Counted from the first letter of the stretch, positions 36,585 through 44,527 are shown. The stretch: 64,000 nucleotides of DNA from Ornithobacterium rhinotracheale DSM 15997 (GCF_000265465.1 NC_018016.1:1059501-1123500), one strand, 5' to 3'. The notes: generated by a model from the sequence alone, not told the origin. A program made the numbers and translations.

Positions 36585-37235
36585 ATGAGAGTAACATTAG
36601 CAAAAGCAACCGAGGTGCTGGAAGTTAAGGAAAGTGCAGCGGGTTTGATTTTAAAAGGTAATTCAAGTACCGATTTCGGACAGGTGCAAATTGAGTCTTA
36701 CCTAGTAGATGAAACCTTTACTAAAAAGGTTTTGGTGCCAAAGATGAGCGTTAAGCTATTTACAGAATTGTTGGGCGTTCATTTTGTTAAATTGCAAACA
36801 ACAATTGGTAGCGACAAAGTAGCGGTAATTCCTTTTTCTAAATCTGGAAGTTTGCCATTAGGTGACAAAACTTACATTGAGTTCCATGTATCGGGTGGAC
36901 AAGCACAGAATGTAACTGCAGAAACATTTGAGGCTATTGGAAGTGCAGAGCCTATTTATGTGCAACAAGTGAAGCTTGACCAAAATATATCTGTAAAGGA
37001 TGTTGATGTATTAGCATTTGATTATTTGGTAGCTGAAAAGACACCAAATGAATTGCAAGTTATCAATGCACAGGGCAAAACAAGGATTTCGCAACTACAA
37101 CTTGATTATGCAAAAAATGCAAGGATTGATGAGTTATCGAAATTACCTGCATTGGATTTAACAGGCTTATACACCTTAGCAGTGTATAAAAATGTAGGAG
37201 AAGAATTTACATTCTATTTGTTAGACGCAAAATAA
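36585..37235 (+). CDS. Candidate major coat protein
   Basis: 216 residues, almost entirely predicted beta by eye (alternating hydrophobic strands such as VQIESYLV, KVLVPKMSVKLF, KVAVIPFSKS, YIEFHVSG, FTFYLLDAK), no Cys, no signal peptide and no membrane segment. It is the first gene after the operator-like repeats, the position of the most highly expressed gene. These traits fit a jelly-roll capsid protein of tailless phage; it is short for a double jelly-roll. There is no family signature that I can name, so the role is inferred. Confidence 0.45.
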   Translation: MRVTLAKATEVLEVKESAAGLILKGNSSTDFGQVQIESYLVDETFTKKVLVPKMSVKLFTELLGVHFVKLQTTIGSDKVAVIPFSKSGSLPLGDKTYIEFHVSGGQAQNVTAETFEAIGSAEPIYVQQVKLDQNISVKDVDVLAFDYLVAEKTPNELQVINAQGKTRISQLQLDYAKNARIDELSKLPALDLTGLYTLAVYKNVGEEFTFYLLDAK

Positions 37236-37242
37236 TATTGAA

Positions 37243-38010
37243 ATGATTGGAGCAGTAACAGCGGTAAGTAGTTTAATTGGAAGTGTGGGGGGCGGTAACG
37301 CCTCCGGCTCCTCTCTTGGTCAATTTGGAGGAAAGATAGTAGGCGGTGTATTAAGTAAGATAACTGGGGGGTTAGATAGCGTTTTGGCAAACGGCTTTGA
37401 TTTGCATTGTTGGGGCTCGAGCTGGTCGCCTAGTAGAGCGATGAAAGAAGGAACCACAATCGTTGAATGGATTATTGAACAATCTGGGTTTACTAAGGTA
37501 GCCAGTGCTGACAATTTTAATAAGGCGTTACTTTATTTAAAAGTCTGCGCTTCTGGTTTTCCATGGGGAAAGGATTGTACGAGAAAAGGAACTGAAGCAT
37601 TGGCGGCTATGATAACTGAGGCTTACGGGAGATTGCTTAAGGAGTATCAGACTAAGTTTGCCTATGTTGGTGATAAAGAATATCCAAAAGGAACTGATGT
37701 AAACTTAAATTCCCCATTCCGTGACACTTCAAGAGGGGATGCCGTGAGTAAGGAAGTTTTGCGCGTGCCATTCTTTAGAGAAAAAACAGATGCTGAAAGA
37801 CAAGCAGATAGCCAAGCAGGTTCATCGGATTACAGACCTAGTAAGGATCAAACACTTAAAACAGGAATGCCTACAGAAGGTGCGTATCCTGCGGTAACAG
37901 ACGGGGAGGTATATGGAAAAGCTACTGGACATGTTGGGCGAAATGACAATAACATTTTGTATTTATTACTAGGAGGGGCATTGATTTATTTATTAACAAA
38001 GAAAAAATAA
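37243..38010 (+). CDS. Provirus membrane-associated structural protein candidate
   Basis: 255 residues. The N-terminus is a Gly/Ser-rich hydrophobic stretch (MIGAVTAVSSLIGSVGGG), the centre is a helical soluble domain with four Cys/Trp sites (HCWGSSWSP, VCASGFPWGKDC), and the C-terminus has one TM segment NNILYLLLGGALIYLLTKKK with a positive cap. A protein with both ends membrane-compatible fits an internal-membrane or vertex protein. Not recognised. Confidence 0.45.
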   Translation: MIGAVTAVSSLIGSVGGGNASGSSLGQFGGKIVGGVLSKITGGLDSVLANGFDLHCWGSSWSPSRAMKEGTTIVEWIIEQSGFTKVASADNFNKALLYLKVCASGFPWGKDCTRKGTEALAAMITEAYGRLLKEYQTKFAYVGDKEYPKGTDVNLNSPFRDTSRGDAVSKEVLRVPFFREKTDAERQADSQAGSSDYRPSKDQTLKTGMPTEGAYPAVTDGEVYGKATGHVGRNDNNILYLLLGGALIYLLTKKK

Positions 38011-38030
38011 CATTTAAAAACAAAATAAAG

Positions 38031-38195
38031 ATGAAAGAATTAATAACAAAAGTTGATAGTTTTTTACTAAAGCCATTAAGTGGTAATGGTGCAGGGACAA
38101 GTATTGCGACCTTTTTGGTTTTAGGATTGGGAGCAGTGATTTTATCCGTGTACATGGGCTGGATTAAAATCAAAGGAAAAAGAAGAGGCTGGTAA
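38031..38195 (+). CDS. 54-residue one-TM protein (coat/membrane peptide)
   Basis: Found between the longer ORFs, starting ATG 38031. A helical N-terminus with charged residues, a TM segment ATFLVLGLGAVILSVYMGW and a basic tail KIKGKRRGW. The layout is the same as the mature major coat protein of filamentous phages, or of membrane proteins in lipid-containing phages. The basic tail could touch the genome. Confidence 0.5.
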   Translation: MKELITKVDSFLLKPLSGNGAGTSIATFLVLGLGAVILSVYMGWIKIKGKRRGW

Positions 38196-38218
38196 TTATT
38201 AACTAAAAAAGTATAGAA

Positions 38219-38638
38219 ATGGCGTATAATAATGGATATAGTAATGGTTGGGGTGGAAATCCCAACCCTAATTTTAACCGAGGTTATGACCGAGGTTATA
38301 ATAATCAGAGACAACCTAAAAAACATTCTGGGGCTAAAGCTGGACAATCCAAGAATGGAAGGTTTTATGTTACGGCTTGGAATTATTCAAAGCAAAGAGG
38401 TATGATAACTGTTAAAGCATTTGAAAACTCTAAGAGTGTGCGTTCAGAGTCTCCAAACACTGGAAATAGATTTATAACTATGATGTTTGAGGCTTTCTAT
38501 AAAAAGACTGGCGCAAAGGTTTTAGAAATAGCAAGTTTCAATGTGAATACTGGAAAAGTGTATTTGCAAAAGCTGGGAATGGTAATTTCAACTAAAGCAC
38601 CTAATGGTGGATATTTCGGACAAATTAAAACTAGATAA
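38219..38638 (+). CDS. Provirus protein with Asn/Gly/Tyr-rich N-terminus
   Basis: 139 residues. The first 45 are low-complexity (Asn, Gly, Tyr, Arg), followed by a compact basic alpha/beta domain (GRFYVTAWNYSKQRGMITVKAF, then KVLEIASFNVNTGKVYLQKLG). The basic, aromatic content is compatible with single-stranded DNA binding, but no known SSB signature is seen. Confidence 0.4.
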   Translation: MAYNNGYSNGWGGNPNPNFNRGYDRGYNNQRQPKKHSGAKAGQSKNGRFYVTAWNYSKQRGMITVKAFENSKSVRSESPNTGNRFITMMFEAFYKKTGAKVLEIASFNVNTGKVYLQKLGMVISTKAPNGGYFGQIKTR

Positions 38639-38641
38639 GTT

Positions 38642-38830
38642 ATGTTTAAACAATTGAAAGGATTATTTAAATCATTGCCGTTGTTATTGAAGTATGTACA
38701 ATGTGCAAAAATATGTTTGCATCATGCGCACGAGGCAAAAAAAGAGATAGATACACTCTTTGATGATGTGGAGGGTAATGAACCTGAGTATCTTCAGAAT
38801 GAGGATCCAGATAAGGAGCATTTGTGGTAA
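38642..38830 (+). CDS. 62-residue provirus protein
   Basis: The start follows the previous stop by 3 bases. A hydrophobic/basic N-terminus (FKQLKGLFKSLPLLLKYV) resembles an amphipathic helix; the C-terminal half is acidic (EIDTLFDDVEGNEPEY). Unknown function. Confidence 0.4.
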   Translation: MFKQLKGLFKSLPLLLKYVQCAKICLHHAHEAKKEIDTLFDDVEGNEPEYLQNEDPDKEHLW

Positions 38831-38844
38831 TTTGATTTGTTGAG

Positions 38845-38943
38845 ATGAGGATGTTAAGTAGTGTTGTAATGGCGGTTATATACATTGGAATGATTATGCT
38901 TTCTGATGTCTTAAAGGACCAAATAAAAGAAACATTTAAGTAA
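38845..38943 (+). CDS. 32-residue one-TM peptide
   Basis: ATG at 38845: MRMLSSVVMAVIYIGMIMLS then a charged tail DVLKDQIKETFK. The stop overlaps the next start (TAATG), which supports translation. It is a membrane microprotein typical of small phages. Confidence 0.4.
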   Translation: MRMLSSVVMAVIYIGMIMLSDVLKDQIKETFK

Positions 38944-39314
38944 TGAAGTTTTTGAGTGATTTAACAAATGTATTAAAGCTATTGGGGGTTGCTCTGGTAG
39001 CTTTAATCATATGGATGGCATTTAAGGGATTTCAAAAGACTGTGCTTTTGGGCAAAGACGGCATACCTGATAAAATTTCGGAGGCTTTTAGGCAAAAGAC
39101 ATCTAAAGAGCAATTTCGTGTTTATTTAGATTATTGGGCGGTGCGTGCTAAATGGTTCTTTTTTGGAAGTTATCCAAGCCTAAGTGATGAGCAGGTAAAG
39201 CAGTTAAGGAATGAAAACAAGAATTTAGGAAGTTTTGTCGGTAGATTTTTTCAAGAACAACAAAAGTTATTGGAAAAATACGATTTGCAAAAAGAAAATA
39301 GATACCAACATTAA
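38943..39314 (+). CDS. 123-residue provirus membrane protein
   Basis: One N-terminal TM (LGVALVALIIWMAFKGF, about residues 13-30) followed by a helical soluble region that ends in a charged coiled coil (FFQEQQKLLEKYDLQKEN). Starts and ends in one-base TAATG overlaps with its neighbours, so it is part of the same translational chain. Confidence 0.5.
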   Translation: MKFLSDLTNVLKLLGVALVALIIWMAFKGFQKTVLLGKDGIPDKISEAFRQKTSKEQFRVYLDYWAVRAKWFFFGSYPSLSDEQVKQLRNENKNLGSFVGRFFQEQQKLLEKYDLQKENRYQH

Positions 39315-40240
39315 TGAGAAAAAATAGAGATAAAAAAATGACATATTTACAAGCGTTGGGCTGGCTGGTAGGCGGATGGAGTGCCTATAAATTATATGAA
39401 AGTGTGGCTAAGCCAAAGGGAAAAGTTGAGTTTGGGGAATTGGAACTAGTGAGGGTGCATGATAGCTCGGATAAGTTTTATGAGTTGTCTATGTCTGAAC
39501 TTGAGCAAAATAAATTATTAGGGCTATTGAGAACCAAATTATCACTAGCAGGTATTAAAATTGGGAAATATAAAGACTGGTGCGAATACATGTTTTTGTT
39601 GTTGTGCCAGTATGTGAAAGATGGCAAAATGCTAAAGAAACAAGCCATTTATTTATTTGCTAGTGCATTGCATGAGCAGGATAATTTTACATTATTTCGT
39701 GAGAGGTATAATAATGTTACTGCAAGTGAGTTGAGAAAGCACAAAGGAAAGGCTTTACAGGATTTGAAAAATTACATTGAGGATTGTAAACAAAAAGGCT
39801 TAAATGCTGATTTATGTGTGTATTTTGAGCGTAATTATGGTTCTTCTTCTTGGTCTATTGATATACCTAAAGCAAAAGGTTTAGGAAATGTAAATATAGG
39901 TGATGGAGGTAAATACTATGGTCGAGGATATATGCAACTTACTGGGCGTGTATCTTATGAGCGCATAAGTGAATGGTCTGGAATTGATTTTGTGTCTAAT
40001 CCAGATGCTTTGATTAATTACAAGTATTTAATGGCTAAATATACAGTTCATTTAGCTATGGGCTGGATTAAAGTTAGGCATTTGGGGATTACTGGTGTAA
40101 TATTGCCACAATTTATAAATGAGAATGTAACAAACTATTATAAGGCTAGAAGAACAATAAACGCAATAGACCCAAAACAGCAGGCTGTAATATTGCCATT
40201 AGTTTCAAAAGTTGAAAAAATATTTAATACAATACTATGA
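39314..40240 (+). CDS. GH19-like endolysin / virion muralytic enzyme
   Basis: 308 residues. The N-terminus has a hydrophobic anchor (YLQALGWLVGGWSAYKLY). The catalytic domain covers about 105-260: ASALHEQDNFTLF with the candidate acid Glu121, and GDGGKYYGRGYMQLTGRVSY, the chitinase/lysozyme GH19 signature. It cuts peptidoglycan. A muralytic enzyme implies that the virus crosses or lyses the wall, unlike filamentous phages that are extruded. The anchor could place it in the virion membrane or act as a signal-anchor-release element. Confidence 0.75.
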   Translation: MRKNRDKKMTYLQALGWLVGGWSAYKLYESVAKPKGKVEFGELELVRVHDSSDKFYELSMSELEQNKLLGLLRTKLSLAGIKIGKYKDWCEYMFLLLCQYVKDGKMLKKQAIYLFASALHEQDNFTLFRERYNNVTASELRKHKGKALQDLKNYIEDCKQKGLNADLCVYFERNYGSSSWSIDIPKAKGLGNVNIGDGGKYYGRGYMQLTGRVSYERISEWSGIDFVSNPDALINYKYLMAKYTVHLAMGWIKVRHLGITGVILPQFINENVTNYYKARRTINAIDPKQQAVILPLVSKVEKIFNTIL

Positions 40241-40842
40241 CACAGCGAGAAAAAAGAAAAATTAAGTTTTGGTTATTCATCTTTTTAGTAATCTTTATTT
40301 TGTTTTGGTTTACTGAGAAGAAAAGTATAAAGGAAAAGATAACTACTGGAGATGGTTCTGTAATTCCGCTGGATTTAGAAAAGTTGAAAGCTCCAGCACC
40401 AATCTTGCCAAAAGTAGACAAGCCCAAATTTGATAGCGTATTTGCCAAAGGCGGTTCTGCAGTGATAAATGAAAAGGCATTTAATCAAAAGGTGGAAAAT
40501 ATGATGCAGGCTCAAAAGCAAAAGGGAAAAATACCAGTAAAAAGTGATGTGGTTAAAAAACTGCAGGAGCAGGAAGAAGAAACAGCATGCACACATTGTG
40601 GTGATTTGAAACCTTTAGATTTACCGCCAAAGAGAGTTGGTGAGTTTGGTCCTGGTGATTTAGATTTGACACCAGTTAGACAAGATGAGGATTTGAGAAA
40701 AGTTTTTAGAGATGAGGAACCACAAAAAACACCAATAATTGATAAAGAATGGCAGGATAATGTAAGGAAGTTGGGAGTTGGGTTTGATTATGAAAAATTA
40801 AATCTAAGAGATATGGCGGGTTTTGATTCAAAAATTTATTAA
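40237..40842 (+). CDS. One-TM, Pro-rich provirus protein
   Basis: 201 residues, starting within the last codons of the endolysin gene (4-bp overlap). A TM segment at about 10-27, then an extended Pro/Lys-rich region (LEKLKAPAPILPKVDKPKF), a CTHC motif and an acidic tail. The build is like a TonB-type or spike-base protein that spans an envelope. Not recognised. Confidence 0.45.
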   Translation: MTQREKRKIKFWLFIFLVIFILFWFTEKKSIKEKITTGDGSVIPLDLEKLKAPAPILPKVDKPKFDSVFAKGGSAVINEKAFNQKVENMMQAQKQKGKIPVKSDVVKKLQEQEEETACTHCGDLKPLDLPPKRVGEFGPGDLDLTPVRQDEDLRKVFRDEEPQKTPIIDKEWQDNVRKLGVGFDYEKLNLRDMAGFDSKIY

Positions 40843-40857
40843 TAAAAAAAGGGACAA

Positions 40858-41031
40858 ATGACAAATTTTGTAGATAGAACAAAGATTTATTCGATTTTAG
40901 GATTTACGGGGGCGGTCTCATTTGATGAGCTAAAACCGCTTCTAGCAAGTTTATTGGCTATTGTGCTTGATTTTGCGTATAGCTTTGCAAAAAAGAAAAT
41001 TAAAGATTTAAAAGATAAAAAAGATGAGTGA
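40858..41031 (+). CDS. 57-residue holin-like peptide
   Basis: ATG at 40858. One hydrophobic segment (LLASLLAIVLDFAYSF), then a strongly charged tail KKKIKDLKDKKDE. The size, single TM and charged tail suit a holin or pinholin, and it lies two genes after the endolysin. It overlaps the next gene by 8 bases. Confidence 0.45.
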   Translation: MTNFVDRTKIYSILGFTGAVSFDELKPLLASLLAIVLDFAYSFAKKKIKDLKDKKDE

Positions 41032-41497
41032 TTGTGTGATAGTTATTGATAATAGAAAGTTTAGGAGTGAGCTTTTGTGTCGAGAGGTTTCTACAATTGA
41101 TTTATCGGATAATTGTTATTATCGAGTAGGTAGTAATTATTTTACACCTGCATCTTTTAATGCTTTTTTAAAGACTGTGAAAGATGATTATTTGTTTTTT
41201 ACTCGTTTAATTCCATTGGATAATCAAGAGGTAAAAAATTTGATAGATGATTCTAATTATGATATTTTATCCATTCATCCAGTAGGAAATTATTTAGATG
41301 GATTTGAAATTAAAAAGGATGTAGAGGGCTATCATTTTTTTAATAGAACAGAGAAGTATATAGGTGTTTATTTAGACAATGCAGGAAGATATGGCGATGA
41401 GATTACATCTCTTAACCCTGGGCAAGATTTTAAGTATAATGGTACTGGTCCATTTATTATTTATGATGGAAACGAAGAAATATGGGGCATTGAATAA
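41024..41497 (+). CDS. 157-residue provirus protein, unknown
   Basis: Soluble, mixed alpha/beta, two Cys near the N-terminus; no motif recognised. Start and stop overlap both neighbours, so it belongs to the same operon. The FFTRLIPLDNQEV and FEIKKDVEGYHFF segments look like strands of a small globular domain. Confidence 0.4.
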   Translation: MSDCVIVIDNRKFRSELLCREVSTIDLSDNCYYRVGSNYFTPASFNAFLKTVKDDYLFFTRLIPLDNQEVKNLIDDSNYDILSIHPVGNYLDGFEIKKDVEGYHFFNRTEKYIGVYLDNAGRYGDEITSLNPGQDFKYNGTGPFIIYDGNEEIWGIE

Positions 41498-41706
41498 TGA
41501 GCCATAAGAACGATTATAGCTGTATAGTTTTCGGAGCCTTTGGAGTGTTCAAAATGCAGTATGTGCATGATTTGTATAAGTTTAGCCAGTGGCTGGATAA
41601 CTCCAAGTTTAGAGATTTTAAATATTTTAATGTATACAACCGTAGGACTGGGGAGTATTTAAGACGATTCTATAACGGAAACTATATACCGAGGTTTTTA
41701 AATTAG
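41497..41706 (+). CDS. 69-residue aromatic-rich provirus protein
   Basis: Starts with a one-base overlap (TAATG) on the previous stop. 18 of 69 residues are Phe or Tyr (SCIVFGAFGVFKMQYVHDLY, then FKYFNVYNRRTGEYLRRFY). No motif recognised; could be an adhesion or structural peptide. Confidence 0.4.
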   Translation: MSHKNDYSCIVFGAFGVFKMQYVHDLYKFSQWLDNSKFRDFKYFNVYNRRTGEYLRRFYNGNYIPRFLN

Positions 41707-41718
41707 TTTGTTATAATA

Positions 41719-41829
41719 ATGAGAGAGACTGCATCCTTTTTGGTGTGGTTTCTTTTTTTTTATCTTTTCGCTTTGCACTATTTGGCATTTATTTTGATAA
41801 TGGTATTAACATATTTAAAAATCACTTAA
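41719..41829 (+). CDS. 36-residue hydrophobic peptide
   Basis: ATG at 41719: MRETASFLVWFLFFYLFALH then YLAFILIMVLTYLKIT, a nearly uninterrupted membrane segment, too short for two tight TM spans unless it forms a helical hairpin. It may be a second lysis or virion-membrane peptide. Confidence 0.35.
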   Translation: MRETASFLVWFLFFYLFALHYLAFILIMVLTYLKIT

Positions 41830-41839
41830 AATTATTATC

Positions 41840-42397
41840 ATGAAAAAAATCTTACTATCATTTGGACTATGTTTAGCCGTAACCGCTGGATATGCACAGA
41901 TTCTTGAAGACCTTTCTACTTATTCGTCTTATATTGTTAAAAATGGAGAAAGGATTTATTTTGAAGATTCTATACATTATAAATGTCCGCCTATTTTTGA
42001 TAAAATGAGGTTGATTGATGTTAATTTTGATGGCACAAAAGATTTAGTAATACCGCGTGAAGAGTGTGCATTTGCTTATGTAGTAACGCCATCTCCTTAT
42101 ATTTATGTTGCTACAAAGTCGGGTAAATTAATATATTCAGAAGAGTTATCAGGTTTGGGTGGAGAGGTTTATATTGATCCTGTTTCTAAAAGAATATTTG
42201 CATATGATCGTTATAGTGCGGCGGGTTGGTATTGGAGTATTTATAAAGTAGTACCTAAAAAAGGCTTAGTTTTGTTAGATGAATTTATGGATGCAGGTTT
42301 TTTACATGATGATGACCCAGAGCCTATTGTTAAGGAATTGAAATATAAGGAAATGGAATTACCTAAAACTGCTATTTTATTAAATTCGAATGAATAA
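41840..42397 (+). CDS. Secreted VCBS-like provirus cargo protein
   Basis: 185 residues with a clear signal peptide (MKKILLSFGLCLAVTAGYAQ). The segment RLIDVNFDGTKDLVIPRE is an FG-GAP/VCBS-like Asp-rich loop (D-x-N-x-D-G-x-x-D). Its host-like signal and stand-alone character suggest a morphology or surface-exclusion gene picked up from a host. Its stop codon overlaps the transposase start. Confidence 0.5.
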   Translation: MKKILLSFGLCLAVTAGYAQILEDLSTYSSYIVKNGERIYFEDSIHYKCPPIFDKMRLIDVNFDGTKDLVIPREECAFAYVVTPSPYIYVATKSGKLIYSEELSGLGGEVYIDPVSKRIFAYDRYSAAGWYWSIYKVVPKKGLVLLDEFMDAGFLHDDDPEPIVKELKYKEMELPKTAILLNSNE

Positions 42398-43371
42398 TGG
42401 CACGGACATTTAAGCATTTAGACTTGCACGATAGAGCAATGATAGAGGCGTATTTAAATGCGGGTTGGTCTATTTCAAAAATAGCTCGTGAACTGAAAAG
42501 GGATAAATCTACGATAAGCAGGGAGTTAAAGAGGAACCGAACGAAGAAACACGGATATAAAGCAAAGACAGCACAGACGCTCTATTCTGAAAAGAAAGAG
42601 CGTTTTTTGCGTTATAGACGTTTTACCAAAGAGGTTGAGAAAAGAGTAAGACAATTTCTGTATAAAAGATATTCACCGCTCCAAATAGTCGGTTATTGTA
42701 AAAGCCTGGGGCTTGAAATGGTATCAGTAGAAAGAATTTACCAATATATAAGGGCTGATAAATTGAAAGGAGGTAATCTGTACAAGTATTGCCGTCATGC
42801 ACTAAAAAAGAGAAAGGCACAAGTGTCGAAATTTGTTGGGAAGATAAAGAACCGCACTAGTATAGAAGAACGCCCGCAAGTGGTTAATGATAGAAAAGAG
42901 TTCGGACACTGGGAGGGTGATTTAGTAGAGGGCAAAAATCATAAGGGTTTTTTATTAACACTTACAGAAAGAGTATCAAGGTTTTTATTTATTAGATATA
43001 TACCTAATAAAAGTGCAGATGTTGTGGCAAATGCGATGAATGATGTGTTACTTCCATATAAAAAAGTGGTCAAATCTATAACGCTTGATAATGGTTTAGA
43101 GTTTTCAAATCATGAGATTATGGCAAAGAAACTGCAAGCAAAGATTTATTTTACAAATCCATACTCTAGTTGGCAAAAAGGACAAATTGAGCACATGAAC
43201 AAACTTATTAGACAATATGTAAAAAAAGGTTCAGCAATCACAAAAAGTACCGCTAACAAGCTGAAAGCGGTACAAAAAGAGATAAACGACAGACCTTTTA
43301 AAGTGTTAAATTTTTGCAAGCCTCGTGATGTTTTTTATACATTTGTGGAAAATGTTGCATTTAGTGCTTGA
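42397..43371 (+). CDS. IS30-family DDE transposase
   Basis: 324 residues. An N-terminal HTH (HLDLHDRAMIEAYLNAGWSI, then RDKSTISREL) and an RNase H-like catalytic core with Asp175 (FGHWEGDLVEG), Asp231 (ITLDNGLEF) and Glu265 (KGQIEHMN), in the IS30 order. The start codon overlaps the preceding provirus stop (TAATG), so it is translated with the viral operon instead of from its own IS promoter. I could not find IS30-like inverted repeats tight around it. It is a candidate for the integration enzyme of the provirus. Confidence 0.85.
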   Translation: MARTFKHLDLHDRAMIEAYLNAGWSISKIARELKRDKSTISRELKRNRTKKHGYKAKTAQTLYSEKKERFLRYRRFTKEVEKRVRQFLYKRYSPLQIVGYCKSLGLEMVSVERIYQYIRADKLKGGNLYKYCRHALKKRKAQVSKFVGKIKNRTSIEERPQVVNDRKEFGHWEGDLVEGKNHKGFLLTLTERVSRFLFIRYIPNKSADVVANAMNDVLLPYKKVVKSITLDNGLEFSNHEIMAKKLQAKIYFTNPYSSWQKGQIEHMNKLIRQYVKKGSAITKSTANKLKAVQKEINDRPFKVLNFCKPRDVFYTFVENVAFSA

Positions 43372-43428
43372 ATCTAGCTGAAAAAATAAGTCAGAATTTG
43401 TAATGGTTTGATTTTTAATGGTAAAAAA

Positions 43429-44526
43429 TTACTGAAAGGCTCGTTTAAAATATAGGAAAATCGTAATAATCCCAAACACGATATTTGAAATCCAAGCAGC
43501 CAAGAACGGACTTAAATCTCCCACCGAGGAGAATACTTTGCTCGCTTCGTTCCCAAAAATGTAGATAAACGCAATGGTAATTCCTAGTGCGAGGTTTAGC
43601 CCGAGACCTCCACGCTTTTTGGTTGAGCTAAGCGATAGCGCGAGCAAGGTTAAAATTATGGTAGAAAACGGCAAACTTGTACGCTGATACAACTCGTTGA
43701 GGTAGACGCTCACACTTGCCGAGCCTTTGAATTTCTCACGATTGATGAATCGGCTAAGTTCAAAGGAGTTCATGGTTTCTGCTACATAGCCTTCGGGCAG
43801 TAACTCGTCTGGCGTTACTTCAAATTTTTGTTTAATCATATTTCCCGCCACTAGGCTATCGGGCTTGCCTTTGCGCACATATCGCTCATAGTAATTGGTT
43901 AAGCTATACGCAGAATCTTCTTCGTTCCAAATGATGTCATTGGCTCTCATTTGGTAAATAATTTCTAAATTCTTATTGATTTTTTGGTATAAAAAGCCGT
44001 TTCCGTTTTTAGTTCTTCGGTTGTAATTATTGATGAATAAATATTCATTAGGCGAAATTTGTGCACTGATGGGGCGTCCTTTGTAATATTCCTGCGCACG
44101 GCTACTTCGTTGTAAATAAGTGTAATAGTATTCGTTTTTGTAAATGTTGGCTTTAGGCAAAAAATAGTGATTTACTGCAAAAGATAATCCTCCGATGAGC
44201 AGTGCCACAAATAGGTATGGTCTAGTTAGACGGAAAAAACTCATTCCGCCCGAGGTCATGGCAACAATCTCGGTATTGTTGGTAATCCTTGAGGTAAAGT
44301 AAATCGCAGAAATAAATACCCCGATTGGCATGTAGGTGTTTACCATCCATAAAATAAAAAATGGATAAAAGCCTGTGAGGGCTTCCCATACATTAGAGCC
44401 ATTGTCTTGGATTTTGTTTATCTTTTGGCTTAAATCTACCACCAAAATAATAAGCGATAGGAGCGTTGTGATGAATAAAAAAGTCCCTATGAAATTTTTG
44501 ATGATATATTTGTCTAAAATCTTCAA
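43429..44526 (-). CDS. LptF/LptG-family lipopolysaccharide export permease
   Basis: I set the start at the TTG at 44526, one base after the tgt stop codon, giving MKILDKYIIKNFIGTFLF, a usual start for the family; the longer open frame into tgt is not needed. 365 residues: TM1 about 10-32, TM2 (about 50-75), TM3 (about 100-122), a periplasmic beta domain (about 125-265) with FINNYNRRTKNGN and YVAETMNSFELSRFI, then three more TMs. It is one of the two permease subunits that lift lipopolysaccharide from the inner membrane. A single gene is present here. Confidence 0.8.
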   Translation of the reverse strand: MKILDKYIIKNFIGTFLFITTLLSLIILVVDLSQKINKIQDNGSNVWEALTGFYPFFILWMVNTYMPIGVFISAIYFTSRITNNTEIVAMTSGGMSFFRLTRPYLFVALLIGGLSFAVNHYFLPKANIYKNEYYYTYLQRSSRAQEYYKGRPISAQISPNEYLFINNYNRRTKNGNGFLYQKINKNLEIIYQMRANDIIWNEEDSAYSLTNYYERYVRKGKPDSLVAGNMIKQKFEVTPDELLPEGYVAETMNSFELSRFINREKFKGSASVSVYLNELYQRTSLPFSTIILTLLALSLSSTKKRGGLGLNLALGITIAFIYIFGNEASKVFSSVGDLSPFLAAWISNIVFGIITIFLYFKRAFQ

Positions 44527-44527
44527 T

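Larger units (their letters stand above)
34789..43389 (+). mobile_element. Putative provirus of a small, Rep-encoding tailless (ssDNA-type) phage
   Basis: Eighteen tightly packed plus-strand genes (34876-43371) sit between minus-strand host genes (a porin gene and the lptF/G-type gene). Gene content is viral: HUH Rep, a mini HTH protein, a beta-rich coat candidate, many tiny one-TM proteins, a GH19 endolysin, and an IS30-type transposase at the end. No terminase, portal, tail, Zot ATPase or classical integrase is present. The limits given are an 11-bp direct repeat TGAAAAAATAA (34789-34799 and 43379-43389), which would make an element of about 8.6 kb, close to small ssDNA phage genome sizes; the repeat is AT-rich, so the exact ends are tentative. 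Confidence 0.7.

Noticed and set aside
33236-37308. An 11-bp GC-rich inverted match (GCCGGAGGCGT at 33236-33246 and its complement at 37298-37308) linking host and provirus
   Set aside because: One copy is inside a provirus gene and the other at the end of a barrel gene; no matching flanks, so probably chance.
37922-38347. Minus-strand open frame across the provirus
   Set aside because: Lies opposite clearly better plus-strand genes with start/stop overlaps; no protein features.
34876-43371. Filamentous phage (inovirus) identity
   Set aside because: No Zot/pI ATPase was found and a GH19 endolysin is present, which does not fit extrusion without lysis.
34789-43389. The 11-bp TGAAAAAATAA direct repeat as proven attachment sites
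   Set aside because: It is short and almost all A/T, so chance occurrence in this AT-rich context is likely; used only as a tentative limit.
42340-43430. Inverted repeats of an independent IS30 element
   Set aside because: I compared the bases before 42397 and after 43371 and found no convincing match; the transposase is therefore left as part of the provirus, though a diverged repeat cannot be excluded.
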